From Henckelia pumila (taxonomy: Eukaryota; Streptophyta; Magnoliopsida; Lamiales; Gesneriaceae): 64,000 bases of DNA. Shown here one piece after another: positions 35,302-48,011 of the stretch. The position numbers and the translations under genes were made by a program. The DNA is taken from positions 142,111,402-142,175,401 of the forward strand of contig NC_133122.1 of assembly GCF_033568475.1 (NCBI RefSeq). Direction: 5' to 3'. The notes below the pieces were generated by a model. That model saw only the letters and a list, made by a program, of their open reading frames with translations, did not search any database and had not been told where the DNA came from. Positions within the stretch are counted from its first letter, which is position 1. Every line of letters starts with the position of its first letter.

Positions 35302-35581
35302 GTATCTCATCTCCATTTTTGTGTTATTTTCTTCTATTACTTGTAAGTTTTAAGTCAATATCGTTAATGATCAATGATATTATTGAATGTTCTCTTTTAT
35401 TTTTAATTTGTTGTTGTTCGAAATCTACGGTTGTAATGGTTTCGTTGATATTTTTTTAATTTTGAATTATTTCAATTAAAAATGCTAGCATTCTTTATTT
35501 CAACTGTCTTGTCCACTTTGAGAAGAAATGTATATTATTTTATATATGTCGTCTCTAAAAGATTGTAGTTTATCGAAGTAG

Positions 35582-37390
35582 GGATGACAACTGGGTGGGT
35601 CTGAGGACAGTTTGACTTAATCTGAGACCGACCCGTCCTGTCCTGCGTGAACCCGACGAGTCCAATGGGTTAGACCCGTTAGACCCGCCAAAATATATAA
35701 AATTATATATTTATTCAATAATTTTTTTAAAAAATAACAAATCACTAAATTTATTTTTCACTTTATATTAATAATTTTTTTTAAAAAAAATTATCACGAT
35801 TTAAATTTATGAACTTATATTCAATTAATAATTAATAACACAAAAAAATATGATGATATGTTTTATATTTAACATATCATAATAATATAAAATCATTTTA
35901 ATACAAAAATATTAAAACTTAAATATATGGATTAAGTATTAATTATCTAATATAAAAAAATTATAATTATATCACTATACATGCATATATATTATATATA
36001 CTAACTACGGGATACATGTTTTGCGTGTATAATCTAATATTTGAATATAATCAAGTGATATCTTATATAATCAATTAGTAAGATATAAGATTTATTAACA
36101 TAAATTTAGGTGGGTGTATTCAAAGTGGGAGATTTAATTACTTTCATAGAGTCTGGTGGAGTTTAAAAGTCAATAGGTATTCAATCTAAACTTTTATAAA
36201 CTCTACAAAAATCCAGAGGTATCCAAAATAGACTTCCGTGGAGTTTTTAAAAGTCATGTGGTATTCAACATTGACTTTTAAAAACTTTATAAAAGTCTAG
36301 AGGTATTCAAATTTTCAATGGATTTTTAATGACTCCATGAAAGTCATTGAAGTACAAACATAAAAACATAATGTACAATGCTAAAATGTCAAGATTTGTC
36401 TTTGATTCATCCGCAAGATTTGAATAGACTTCTAATTATTCATTTCTTCTTTCTCTTCTTTCAAATAATATTTCTACATATCTCTATCTTTTCTAATTCA
36501 AATCACATTTCTATAAGCACATTTTCTCTTCAAAATTTTCTATTTTTTAGCCGATTTAAAAAATATTTATAAATTTTTGATTAATTATTTTTTATAATTT
36601 AAAATTCAAAATTTTAAAAAACACCAAAAATTTCAATTTTTTGAATTTTGCCGGTTGGAATTTTTGAATTAATTTTTTATTTTAATACACAAATTATACA
36701 ACTAATTTTAATATTAATGACATTAAATGATACTACAGAAAACTAAATATATTATGACAGGTAAATATAATATTTTCGCCATCATACTGTAATTTTAAAA
36801 CTTTTGTATTTGTTTGTAGATATTTAACTATAGATATTTTTAACGTCGTTCAAGTTATAAAATCTATTAAATATATGTCTATGAAAGTTTGCCAAAAACT
36901 CTGCAGAAATCCATAGAATTCTGTTTACAATTCTATGACTTTCTATAAAAATCAATAAAAATCTGTCAAACTCCATAAAAGTCTGTCATTTTAAAAGTCA
37001 CTGAAAATCATTAAAATTTTGAATTGAATACACCCCTGTTACATAAATTCTAAGCTGGAAAAAAAATTGAAATCATGTGGAAGGATTGAGAATGGAGAAT
37101 AAAGAAACGTGAGTGGGAAATGGGTAGTGGGGGAGGTTGAGTTTGGTTCAATCTTTGTTTTGCCCTTCTGATTTTAGAGCACAAAAAAAAAATAGTGGCA
37201 ATTTTGCCCGTTCACATTTTTAGCCAAATTCATTTTTTTTTCTAATGGTTTTGTGCATTATAATATAGTAAAAAAGATATGCATATATTTTGGCGGGCGG
37301 GTCCGGGTGGATTTTATCAAACCCGAGACTCGCCCCGAACTCGCTTGTGGACCAATTGGGCTGGTCAAAACCCTCCATCTTTATCTCTCG
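35582..37390. mobile_element. Possible hAT-like element, decayed, containing another MITE
   Basis: Starts TAGGGATGACAACTGGG and continues with GGGT/GACCCG words to about 35690. A matching block rich in GGGCGGGTCCGGGTGG and ACCCGAGACTCG lies at 37290-37345. The right terminus is not clear and no target duplication was found, so extent is approximate. Confidence 0.4.
36109..37038. mobile_element. PIF/Harbinger-type MITE, TTA target duplication
   Basis: 930 bp. The left end GGTGGGTGTATTC and right end GAATACACCCCTG are inverted; both are flanked by TTA (36106-36108, 37039-37041), the target preference of PIF/Harbinger. Subterminal regions hold many copies of AAAAGTC / GACTTTTA words. No coding capacity. 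Confidence 0.75.
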
Positions 37391-38500
37391 TAAAATATTC
37401 ACTCGTTAATTGTAAGATTTTTCCATAAATAATTGTTACATTTTTTAGCATTTATGAGGAGGAAAAAAGTTAATTATGTTTAATTTCAACATATTCATAT
37501 ATGATATGAGTGTGTTGGTGTGCTCTTTATTTATTATTTTGAAATAAACTTAATTTCATTTGAATTGATTTATTTCAACATTGGTATGTAATTTAATTCA
37601 AATATATATTTTTTAATAACTTTTGAAAATATGATATTTTTTAATATATATTTATGAACTCATGATTTAATTTTTTAGCTCAATAGATCTGTATACAAAT
37701 TTTGCGAACATCGTTGTTTTGAGCTATAACAAGAAAGTAGTGAGTAATGCAAATAAATAATTTTTGAAAAGATTTCTTTACAAAAAAATTAAAAAATTTA
37801 TCTTCAAAACATGTATTTTAATTTACAGAAAGTTATAATCGGTTTATTCATATCCAACTCTCGTAAAAATATTTTTTCGTTGACTGCAATCCACTCGTGA
37901 AATAATTGTTATAGTTTTTAGTTTTTATGAGGAGAAAAAATCGTTACTTTTTTTTGTTTCAACTTTACAAATATGATATTTTCTAATATATATTTATGAA
38001 ATCATGCATATTGTAATTATTTAGCTTGATAGCTCCTTACACAAATTAAAATACATAAGATTTTTTGTGAAAAAAATCTGTTCATTTCATCTACAAACAA
38101 ATAAAAACCAAAGTATTTTGGTACTTCAATTTTTAGGAAACTGGATGAGTATTTAATTAAGATTTTTGTAAAAAAAATATGTTCACTTTATCTACAAACA
38201 AATAAAAATCAAAGTAATTTCAATATTTTAGTAAATATGCACATACTTTGTCAATTTTGACATTATCATAAAAATGTATTTTATAAAAACATATTAACAT
38301 AATTTATCAAGTGTTTACAAACCAAAGATAAAAAACTTTAATCTCGTTTTACACTTTTATAATTTATTTATATTTATATATATTATAGTATAATTATAAT
38401 ATAATAGGTATAGGTATATAGATAGATATAGTTTTATACTACTTAAAAAATACTACTTAAAAAAATATATTAATAATTTAAGAACATGATAGTATACTAA
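37391..38500. other. AT-rich intergenic
   Basis: Two related stretches (37400-37700 and 37860-38060) share CTCGTAAAA, TTTATGAGGAG and ATATATTTATGAA words and may be old duplicates. No gene seen. Confidence 0.4.
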
Positions 38501-38788
38501 TCGCGTATCCTACGTATGATAGTCGCACTACAGTCTGCAGCAAAGCCCCTCTTAGCAGAGATACCAAACCAAACGTTTGAAAAAGATTTATATATCACAA
38601 TCAGTTTAAAACACTCGAGTAAACTTTTAATCCCAAAATCGTCCAATATCAGTTGTTTTTGGACAATTGCAACACAAAAAGAAAACCAAAACTTTTGTTA
38701 CATTTGAGTTTAGAACTGCAACGAACGGAAAATTGAAGATATTCTAATTTCTACAAGATAAGATCGTGAATAACTTGAACCCGGGGCA

Positions 38789-40691
38789 TCACAGAAGATC
38801 AGCAACATTCTCTGGCAGCTCCTCAACTATGACATTATAAAATTTTTGTATGTCGGAAAGCATACGCTTGTCGTCTCTGGTTACAAAGTTGATAGCAACA
38901 CCCTTCCTACCAAACCGCCCACTACGGCCTATACGGTGCAGGTAATTTTCGGGCTGAGTCGGTAGGTCATAGTTGATGACAAGAGACACTTGCTGGACAT
39001 CGATCCCACGAGCCAGGAGGTCCGTTGTGATAAGAACACGTGAGGAACCTGATCTGAATTCTCTCATAATGATATCTCTTGTATTCTGGTCCATGTCGCC
39101 ATGTGTTGCAGATACGGTATGATCAAGGCTACGCATTTTGTCCGTGAGCCAGTCGACCTTACGCCTAGTGTTGATAAAGATAACACTCTGTGTGATGGCC
39201 AGAGTCTCGTACAGATCACAGAGTGTTTCAAGTTTCCATTCCTCCTTGTCCACATCAATGTGAAACTGCTTTATACCTTCGAGGGTAAGTTCATCGCGTT
39301 TCACAAGAATTCGTACGGGCTTATTCATAAACTTCCTTGTGATATCAAGAGCCTCAGGGGGCATAGTAGCAGAAAATACACCAACTTGAATCTTAGGAGG
39401 AAGCAACTGGAAAATATCGTAAATCTGAAAGAATATATTGACATTAGATGTAAATTAATGCACTCATTGCCTTAAGAAACAACCACAGTTAAAAATGAAG
39501 AGAGCATATTGATCAAATGGAAAATCTTCATCATTTGATCTGAAAAGTGAAGAGATGGACCTGATCCTTAAACCCTCTTGAAAGCATTTCATCAGCTTCG
39601 TCTAGTACAAACATCTTAACGTAATCAGGGCGAAGAGAGTGCCTTTTCATCATGTCGAATACACGTCCAGGTGTGCCAACCACAACATGCACACCAGCGG
39701 AAAGAATTCTCTGATCTTCACGAACGACTGTTCCTCCAACACAAGAATGAACCTTGACACCGAGATAATCACCCAATGCTCGCATGACCTTCTCAATTTG
39801 CTGCGCGAGCTCGCGAGTAGGTGCAAGAACCAAAGCCTGGCATTCAACTACATTATAGTCTAGCTGCTGAAGAACTCCAGAGCAGAAGGTCGCAGTTTTC
39901 CCAGTTCCAGATTGAGCCTGCTGGATCACATCAAGTCCTTTACAGAAGGGAACAATACCTCTTTGCTGAATAGCAGAGGGCTTCTCAAAACCTTAAATAC
40001 ATATAGAGATCATTTTAATTTTTAATTTTTTACCAAAGAGATCAGTTTAATTTCACCCCAAAAAGAGGCTAAACAAGAAAAAGCACTCCATTTCCAAACA
40101 ACATGAATTAGAAGTCAAAAGAACATCTTAAAATATAGCAGATACTTTTATCTATGGCAAAAAGAATGCCGCTGCTGCCGCCACTATATTCACCCATCAA
40201 CCACACCAAGTAATCTTAATCTTAAATCTTAAAAAATGAAAAAAAGTTCATTGGCAACTTCTTGATAACATGTCCAAACAAGCTCCCATAAGACACAGAA
40301 GAAAGATGGAAAGAATGACAAATTGAAAAAATAAAAAATAAAAAAATTACCCAACAGATATATAAATTATGAAAATAGAATGGGACAACTGCATCACAAA
40401 TTCAATGTTTAACTTGAGCATACCATAAGCATAGATGCCCCTGAGAAGATTTTCTTGTAAACCCATAGCATCAAAACTATCATATACTTCATCATAACTA
40501 GTAAAAAATTCCTCTCCATCAGCTCCAAATCTGTGCCCACAAATCCATACCATCAGAGAAAGCCGAAGAAAGAAAGAAATCATTTACAATGCTGAAAGCT
40601 ACAGGCAAATTAAAAGAACTCACAACTCATTCATTTTCGCATCATATTGACGAGCGTCAAATTGAGAACCTTCGTTTGTCATTCCAGCCAT
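38789..40691 (-). CDS. eIF4A: Eukaryotic initiation factor 4A (DEAD-box RNA helicase)
   Basis: ATP-dependent RNA helicase of the cap-binding eIF4F complex; unwinds mRNA 5' leaders in the cytosol. Four coding exons (minus): 40691-40624, 40530-40424, 39991-39561, 39424-38789, total 1242 nt, giving 413 aa, the normal plant length. Motifs in order: Q motif with [10 protein letters not shown], motif I AQSGTGKT, Ia [10 protein letters not shown], Ib [64 protein letters not shown]-terminus [10 protein letters not shown]. Phases join exactly. The N-terminus [17 protein letters not shown] and C-terminus are typical plant eIF4A and exclude the nuclear eIF4AIII paralogue. The start codon sits two bases after a splice acceptor, so the leader has an intron. 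Intact. Confidence 0.97.
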
Positions 40692-41815
40692 AACTGCATA
40701 CATAGAAACAAGAAAAGAAAAGCAAATAAACACAAGCAATATACTACACAGTAGCAGAACAGCTATGTAATGTAATGTAATGGAACGAGTAGCCGCAAGA
40801 GTAAAACATAAAAAGTAGCGGGAAAAAGAATCGAGAAATTTTTTTTAAAAAAAGGAGCAAAACAAAACTCTAAATTGCTGGGTCTAATCATAAATCCCTC
40901 CAATTATACTCGGCCAATTCAGTCGGCAGGACATGGAAAGGAGGCTCAACATGTGTATTTTATAATAAATCATCATAAATCATATTGAATTCATAACTTC
41001 CTAGCAATAATTGCATAGTACTTTCAAACAATTCACTTCACAGGAAATCAATTAGTTTCACATGTGATTAGATGCTTTACATCTAATATGTTAAATTTTT
41101 AGAGAAACACAAACCTCATAAAATTCAAGATCTTTTGAACGTAGGTGCAATATTAAAATAAAGTAAGACGTATCATGGTTTTACAATATTCAGCATCCAA
41201 TCTTTTTTTAAAAATCTTGATTACAGGGCGGCTACCTCACATCTTAATACAGTTCCAAATTCTGAAATAAATACTTCTATTTCCACAATTTCAAATATAT
41301 TATAACATGCATAATAAGGCTCTGCTTTAATTTAAATTGGCTAACAGAACAGCACCCCCAATATAACGTAAAAATTAATACTTGGATTCTTCTGAAAATC
41401 AAATAAGACATCTCATGAAGCTAAATTCAGACAACCTCAAACATCGACAAATTTAGGATAGCTTTTTACAGTTGAAAATCGGAACAGAGATATAACATCA
41501 ATACTCGTAAAATTCAATTGCATGTTCTATGCTTTCTTATTTCCGTCGATTAAAAACAATAATAATCAACAAACCACGCCGAGCATAAGTTAAAAGAGAG
41601 AATCTTGGCGATATTTGGCTCCTTTAAACTAAATTTCCTGAACAGAAATCGTAAATTTAGTAGAAAAAACACGAACATAACTAGAAGATAATCGAAACCC
41701 ACAATTTGTCTTGGTTTTTTTTCTCGATTTTGCTGTTGAGGCGGCGTTGACGATTGATTTTTGTCTTCGGAGACGAAGATCTTGCGTTCAGGCTTTTGAA
41801 ATAAAATAAGTTGAA
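40692..41815 (-). other. eIF4A 5' leader with intron
   Basis: The acceptor TATGCAG|TT immediately precedes the ATG, leaving about 1.1 kb of leader intron toward a first non-coding exon, probably within 41700-41815 (AGATCTTCGTCTCCGAAGAC region). The donor was not fixed. Leader introns are common in plant eIF4A genes. Confidence 0.65.
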
Positions 41816-41832
41816 AAGAGGGAAACTCTCTG

Positions 41833-41839
41833 TTATATA
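41833..41839 (-). promoter_or_regulatory. TATA box of eIF4A
   Basis: TATATAA on the minus strand, about 20-30 bp upstream of where the leader exon begins. Confidence 0.6.
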
Positions 41840-43169
41840 ATGTTTTTTAAAGCGCGTAAAAGTTAAAGTCAACAAAAGAAAATTGAAGAGCACGCAATTG
41901 ACTGTTAAAGATTAATCGTGCTAAAAAATTTTGACTATTAATTAATTTACTAATTATCGTTCGTTTTACGCGTGGGCCGAAAATAAAGTTCCTAAAATAG
42001 CCATAAAATCTATATGGTGTCTCTAATTTTCTATAATTATTATCTATTATTATTAAGTAAAACTACGATAGAAGATGCTTGGAGATGTTATATTCATTGA
42101 TAATTTCTTATTAGTAGATATTTATCTTTATTTATATAGATTTGGATGTTTTGTGATCCAGATAAATATGTCAAGATAATATCTGTAAAGAATTTATATC
42201 TCATCTCTCTATTTCTTTTATGATTTATAACAGGATATAAACTCTTGATATTTTTCTGTTCAATGTCTGTAAAAAAAAATGTGTTTACAGATCTACGGAA
42301 GCATGTTTCTGCACTCCTTGGTCTCACGTGTCTTTTCACGTCAGTACAAAGCATTGAAAATATGACACAATATATGATATTCGAGCACTAATTGATAATC
42401 TGGTAAAAAAATACAAGATTTCGAGGATAAAATCTGAACATATTTATTAATACCAACACTTACAACATATATTTGATTACTTAAAAATCATATATTTATA
42501 TTATATCTAACACATTTAGTACTCAAATATCATATACTAGTATCATATTTTCAATATTTTGTATCGATTTTTATCCAAAGAAGACAAATATGTCATTGAT
42601 ATCAATACTTGATTACATGTATGAGTACTCAAAAATCATACATTAGTATCAGATTTTAAACAGTTGATACTCAAATATCATGTATTCGTACCATATTTTC
42701 AATGTTTTGTACCGACTTTCATCCGAGAAGAAATATGTGAGCCCAGGAAGTGCAAAAAAAAAAAATTTTTGGATCAAAGATTGATAACATCTTTTTTTCT
42801 GACAAAAATTAAACACAAACTTTAGTTTAGATTTAGAGATTTAAAATCAATTTACCCTTCCATTAACCCTCCCATATTCGCAAGTGCAAGGAGATAAAAT
42901 TGATAATTTAAGTTCACTATCTTACGTTCTCTTTTTGGTTGTCACTTGCAGTTAAAAAAAAAAAAGCTAAAGTGATTTTAATGTTTGGATAAATATTGAA
43001 AGGTTTTTTTGTTTTATTTTTAAAAAGAGGGTAAAAACAAAATTTTAAAAATCATAAATTTTAGCTTCTAAAATAGTTTATTTTTAGCCGTTTTTTAATC
43101 AAATGATATAATTTTCAATGGTAAAAATGTAAGATATTTTAGGAAATTTTTTATTTAATAATAATTTTA

Positions 43170-43202
<33 letters not shown>

Positions 43203-43837
43203 GAATTTATTTTTATTTTATAATTGACCAAATATTTCGATTGGGGATAAATCTAGCTAGCGGACTAGATCAAATAATATTAAATAGATGATGAGTCCAA
43301 GTATCAACCCCGGCCACATAGATTAATATTTAAATACTAGGATATAAATCATTTAATTTAATATAAGATGAATAAAATAAGTTATTATTGTGAAAAATTC
43401 AACTAATTATGATGAAATAAATTATTCTAAAAAAAGATCTAAATTAAATTAAACGATGAATTAAGCAACAAAAAAAAACAAATTCAAATTTCAAAAAAAT
43501 GAATGAGAACACACAATGGTACCAAACATGAATTATTGTCACCTATCGGATTTAATCAAATAAGAATTATCTAAAGTCACGATGAAATTCTCTATCTTAA
43601 TTATTAATTTATTTGTACAATTAATAATATTTTTTATTTAACAATCCAATTATTTTTTATTGAATTTAATTAAACAAAAACGCATTCAACAACTATGGAA
43701 TTTCAGCTTTGTACCACACTGAAACGAATACAATTTTTAGTCGGTTTAACCATGTTTTGATCAATATTTGAGTTATTTTCAATCTATTCTGTTAGGATCG
43801 GTTTGGGTGTGCGTAAACTGCTTTCTCGATACCACTT
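41840..43837. other. Intergenic, AT-rich, with microsatellite
   Basis: Includes (TTA)n at 43172-43201. Three decayed copies of an ACTCAAATATCATATACTAGT...TTTTGTATCGA-like unit lie within 42420-42730. No gene or defined transposon boundary seen. Confidence 0.45.
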
Positions 43838-45054
43838 GATGGGGATCGATTTGGTGATTTGTCTCGACTGTTTCGACTGTAGCAGTTGACCTTTGAAAAT
43901 TGAAATAATTAGTTTAGTTCAGTTGAGGTTGGTCAACTGAACTGTTTCCTTTCTCGTGTGTGGAATGAGGTCGACTAACATATTAGAACTTATAATCAAA
44001 TTTCTTGATTAAAGCAGTGAGTGAGTGAGAGTGAGAGTGCTCGACTGAAATTAAAATGCGCAAGTATTTGTTTTTGGATGTTCGGAGCTCAATCTCCTAC
44101 ATCACCCTTTCTTTCACCTCGGAATGATTCATTCTAGAAGACTTTGACTATTACAACTCTTTGCAATGATCCACTCCAAGACAAGGACTTACACTTAATT
44201 TCCTATCTCAGAACTCATAAACTCAATAACTCAGTTATCGACTGATTTTTGTTACATTGAGGTTTGCAGCACCTCAACTGATAAACAAATACAATACTTG
44301 TATTACAACTTAACACTTAGCACAATATGATCCTAACTGATCTGATATGCTTGATGTGTGTGCTTGTGTTATTTGGCTCTTGGATATACTCTTTGAAGCA
44401 AGCTTTGGATTCCTCGATTGAATGTGTATGAGTAAACTGAAAGTACCTCTTGACAACTTGAATGTGTTTGCGAGTTCTTTTCTAAGGATCCGGATGCCTC
44501 TTCAAGCACCCTTGATGTCTATTTATACTCGGATTCTAACGGCTCTTTCAAATTCAAATTGAGGCCGTTATCTTGTCTTGTCATCGTACATCTTCTGACA
44601 TGTTGGTACACTGTTGTGCTCTGGCTTTGCGGTGTCAGCTATATACGGAAAAGTATATCCACAGAAGTAACACTAATATGTGGAGTTCAGTCGTGGTCTC
44701 TTGGAGAGTTCAGTCGCGCAATTGTTCAGTCTGAGTAATTCGGTTTGGCTTTGTTGAAGCAGTTTGGCTCTCTGAACAGTTTGGATTTGAGAGAGATTGA
44801 TTTAGTTTAGCTCTCAAAATTGAATGCATTTTACCAAGTGATCTCGGTTGATTGACTTGACTGCTTGATGATTTTAGTTTGGTTATGGTCAAAGTCAAAC
44901 CAGTTTGACTATTTTAGTTTGGCTCCGAGGATTGTCTAGTCTTCGTCTTTAGCTTTTCTTCAAACGCAATTTACCATTGTATTCTACGTGGACTGTTATG
45001 TCAACATCAAGACTTCGTTTGTTTCAACAATTTTTCCTTTTTGTCTAGACTATT
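43838..45054 (-). mobile_element. Copia-like LTR relic
   Basis: Starts TGATGGGGATCGATTTGG at 43838, directly preceded by sequence whose reverse complement reads AGTGGTATCGAGAAAGC, close to an initiator tRNA-Met primer-binding site; so in minus orientation a 5' LTR ends here. On the minus strand a TATAAATAGACATC promoter-like box lies near 44520. The far LTR end is obscured by a hAT insertion. No internal coding region remains on the left. Confidence 0.5.
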
Positions 45055-45062
45055 ATGTTAAC

Positions 45063-45869
45063 TAGGGGTGTTCATTCAGGCGGTTTGGCTCGAACCGAAT
45101 CGAAATTTTGGTTCTCCGAATAGCCAAACCGAAAATCGAACCGAATTGGACGGTTCGGTTCGGTTTTTAACCGAAATTATTTCGGTTTTCCGGTTTTTAA
45201 AAAAAAATTGGAAATTTTTTTTCTCTAAAAATCGTTTTTTTTTTCAAACAAAAAAATTATATATTTTTAGTTATTCGAATAATTTTTTGCAAAAAAATAA
45301 TGGTTAAATCAAATATTTATGATTTAATGCTTCGAAAAATATATTTGAAAATAACTGCACTTAAAACAAAGAAATTGCTAACGTTTTTAATTTCAATAAT
45401 AATAATTTATGAATTTATAAAAATAATGTAATATATAATGCAAATATGTGTATATATAATATAATAAAATAACTTCATTAATTTTTTATTATTTCTATTT
45501 CAAAAATAAATATTTTTTAAAATCACTAAATCAATACATTTTCCAAGTTGAATCCACAATTCAAGTCATGTATGTTTGACTAATTAGATAAGTAATTAAA
45601 CCAATTATGTTTTTTTTAAAAAGAACGAAAGATGACTTTTGGTCTTTCAGTTTTCAATGAAATTAATTTTATGAGCACACAATATTGATGTACATATTAA
45701 TTGATTGGTAAAGAAATTCAAATTCAAATACAAGAAAAAAATGGTTTTTCGGTTCGGTTCGATTCGGTTCGGTTCGGTTCGGTTAACCGCGAAAAAAAAC
45801 CGAATCGAACCGAAAAACCGAAAATCCTCGGTTCGAATCGGGCAGTTATCCGAACCGTGAACACCCCTA
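45063..45869. mobile_element. hAT-type MITE, CGGTTCGG-rich
   Basis: 807 bp, ends TAGGGGTGTTCA ... TGAACACCCCTA. The perfect 8-bp target duplication is ATGTTAAC at 45055-45062 and 45870-45877. Subterminal arrays of CGGTTCGGTT (left) and its inverse (right) flank an AT-rich core. Non-coding. Confidence 0.9.
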
Positions 45870-45877
45870 ATGTTAAC

Positions 45878-46506
45878 ATCAAAAACTATGAATATTCCAA
45901 CCTATTCTCTTTCGAGTTAATATCAAGCATCACACATACAATTAATTAGTTAGATTTCGAGAAATAAATCTATGTGAATGCTAATCAATAACATAAAATA
46001 AATCAAAACACTAATCAATCCAATATACAAACAAATGTCAAAAGTTTAGCCCTATCGCGATCCCAATCAAAAGACGACTACTCCATATATAAAATCAAAA
46101 CTAGAGAAAAATTTAATGTTTGAATTCAACATAAATAAAAAAAATAGAAGAAGAGAAGGAATCTCGGTCATGGCGCGTGAAATGCGTATTCTTTCCCTCG
46201 CTCCAAACCCTAATCGTCTTGAAAAATTGTCAAAATCCTCCCAAATTGTGCAAAGGTTCGCTTTTATATTTTCCATATTAATTCGAGCCCAAATATCCAT
46301 AAAATCGAGTCCAAAAGATAGTTTCAAAGTTTTCTAAATTTCTGCGTGCAACGAAGGATTTTTTTTTTTTTTTTTGGAAAATGCATAGGGTCCATGCCTG
46401 ATATGGAAGGTGGTCAATGTCAAGTACGTGCATGATATGGACGACGTGAGTTCGTTTATTTATTTTTCAGCACTTTTTCGAGATTGTTTTTATGAAGATG
46501 CATAGA
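45878..46506. other. Intergenic
   Basis: No coding similarity recognised. It probably contains the remainder of the LTR relic on its left and ends with the TGCATAGA target duplication of the next MITE. Confidence 0.4.
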
Positions 46507-46924
46507 TAGGGATGATAATAGGTCGGGTTCGGGTAGGATTTCATACCTACGTCCACATCCTCATTTATGTATTTATTATATTAAAAAAATGTTGATTCTA
46601 ATTTACTTTTGTTGAATGATGGTAATTGGATGGAACATAGAAAATTATTAATATAAAGCTAACGCTATTTTGTAGAATAATGACGTTGAGACTTGAGATA
46701 AACTCTAAAATACATATTTATTTATATATAATACATATGTGTGTGTATATTTAATCGGGTATTCGGGTCGAGATGAGTAAGATGTTACTACATCTTTTTC
46801 TATCCCCAAATCCAAAATTCGCATACCTAATCACCCATTTATTTAATCGGGTCCAAAAAAGTCTTCCTCCATTCGGATCGTGTATCGGATTTTCCATCGA
46901 GTTTGGAGGAAATTGTCATCACTA
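46507..46924. mobile_element. hAT-type MITE, short
   Basis: 418 bp, TAGGGATGATAAT ... ATTGTCATCACTA; target duplication TGCATAGA (46499-46506) against TGCATGGA (46925-46932), 7 of 8. Has GGTCGGGTTCGGGTAGG near the left end and ATCGGGT words on the right. Confidence 0.7.
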
Positions 46925-47308
46925 TGCATGGACCATGGTCCAGACCTGACACAGGGTATGAACACATATTCTCTAAAATACTTTTGCATTCTTCTTTATG
47001 ATTCTTCCTATTTTCCATATGAATTCGAAGTGACATTGGAAAGTTTGACATCTTTTTCTTTGTTGTTAAAGCTTTCTACAACTTTAAGTCAAACCTACAA
47101 AAAATATAAATATGATGTTTTAAGGGCAAATTATTTTAAAATCCCCAAACCCAAACATTTCTTTCTCTTAACTCCCTACACTCCAATTTCTTTGTTTCAA
47201 CTCCCCAGTGGTCCCCAAATTTGTCTTAATAAAGTGTTTAGCATTTAATCCTTTGTACGTGGCATTGTTTTACCTATCGAACCAGTTCAGGCTAAGCCGA
47301 ACTATCGG

Positions 47309-47578
47309 TTACGCAAGGTTTCCAGCCGATATACTCTGGATTAGGGTCCAACATGCTTCCGTAAGATGAATTAAATTCAAAAACCTCTTTGACCATAGTG
47401 TCGTCGGGTCATACCTGCCGAGTTTTACGAAGTGCTCCTCACACTCCAACCACGCAGTCGCAACAGATGGTTTTTGCACAAGCTCCTTCAACGACACCCA
47501 GCACAGCCTTAATTCGTTTTCTACCTTAAGGCGTATGGTATATGAATTTAAGTATAAAATATGAGCATGAAAGAACAA
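47309..47578 (-). other. Open stretch in the viral leader region, unidentified
   Basis: An 89-codon minus-strand frame contains LKELVQKPSVATAWLECEEH. Past its middle a neighbouring frame looks more protein-like (PNPEYIGWKPCVTDSS), so a frameshift is possible. It lies downstream of the viral promoter, where the pregenomic leader would be. It could be a remnant of a small viral ORF or a host fragment; I recognise no family. Confidence 0.3.
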
Positions 47579-47730
47579 GAGACTTTAGAAAAATTATTCA
47601 GACATAATATTATTACATAAATCAACTCCTTTGAAGAGGAGAAGACAACTTGTTTAGCTACTCATAGTAGCCTTGTTCTTGAAATACATAAAAGAAAATT
47701 TATACAATAGAAAGAGAAATTTTACAACAA

Positions 47731-47736
47731 TTTATT
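47731..47736 (-). terminator. Viral poly(A) signal
   Basis: AATAAA on the minus strand, 53 bp downstream of the TATA box, the usual spacing for a caulimovirid pregenomic RNA whose poly(A) signal is passed once and used on the second round. Confidence 0.6.
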
Positions 47737-47788
47737 TGTAAGAAAACTGAAGGGAATGATCGATGTCTTCAGCTTCCTTGAACGCTTG

Positions 47789-47796
47789 TATTTATA
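47789..47796 (-). promoter_or_regulatory. Viral pregenomic RNA promoter, TATA box
   Basis: TATAAATA followed by CAAGCG on the minus strand, downstream of the last viral ORF. Upstream (47850-47950) lies a 31-bp direct repeat with ATGCCATTATT(A/G)ATGG, a possible enhancer. The layout matches the 35S-type promoter of this virus family. Confidence 0.7.
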
Positions 47797-48011
47797 GCTG
47801 AGGTTCCACTCGTTTCACCGAGAAACTTCAGGGAATCTTACAGCTGTTTGTCTTGTCCTTCTATGCCATTATTAATGGCATCTTTAGCTAGTGGATGAAT
47901 CACCCGTTATCCACCTTGTCCTGTTATGCCATTATTGATGGAATCGTTTGTTGGTGGAGGAGTCACATGTCGTCCTTTTTCTTTTGGCTCTATACTCCTC
48001 ACATGTCTTCT

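Noticed and set aside
34787-35459. Open frames of Ser/Leu/Glu/Arg repeats around the hAT MITE
   Set aside because: They only translate the GAGCTC/CTCGAG palindromes and the neighbouring AT-rich DNA; open on both strands by repetition.
46067-46337. Overlapping 70-90-codon frames on both strands near 46.1-46.3 kb
   Set aside because: No motif, no splice context, and composition is like surrounding non-coding DNA.
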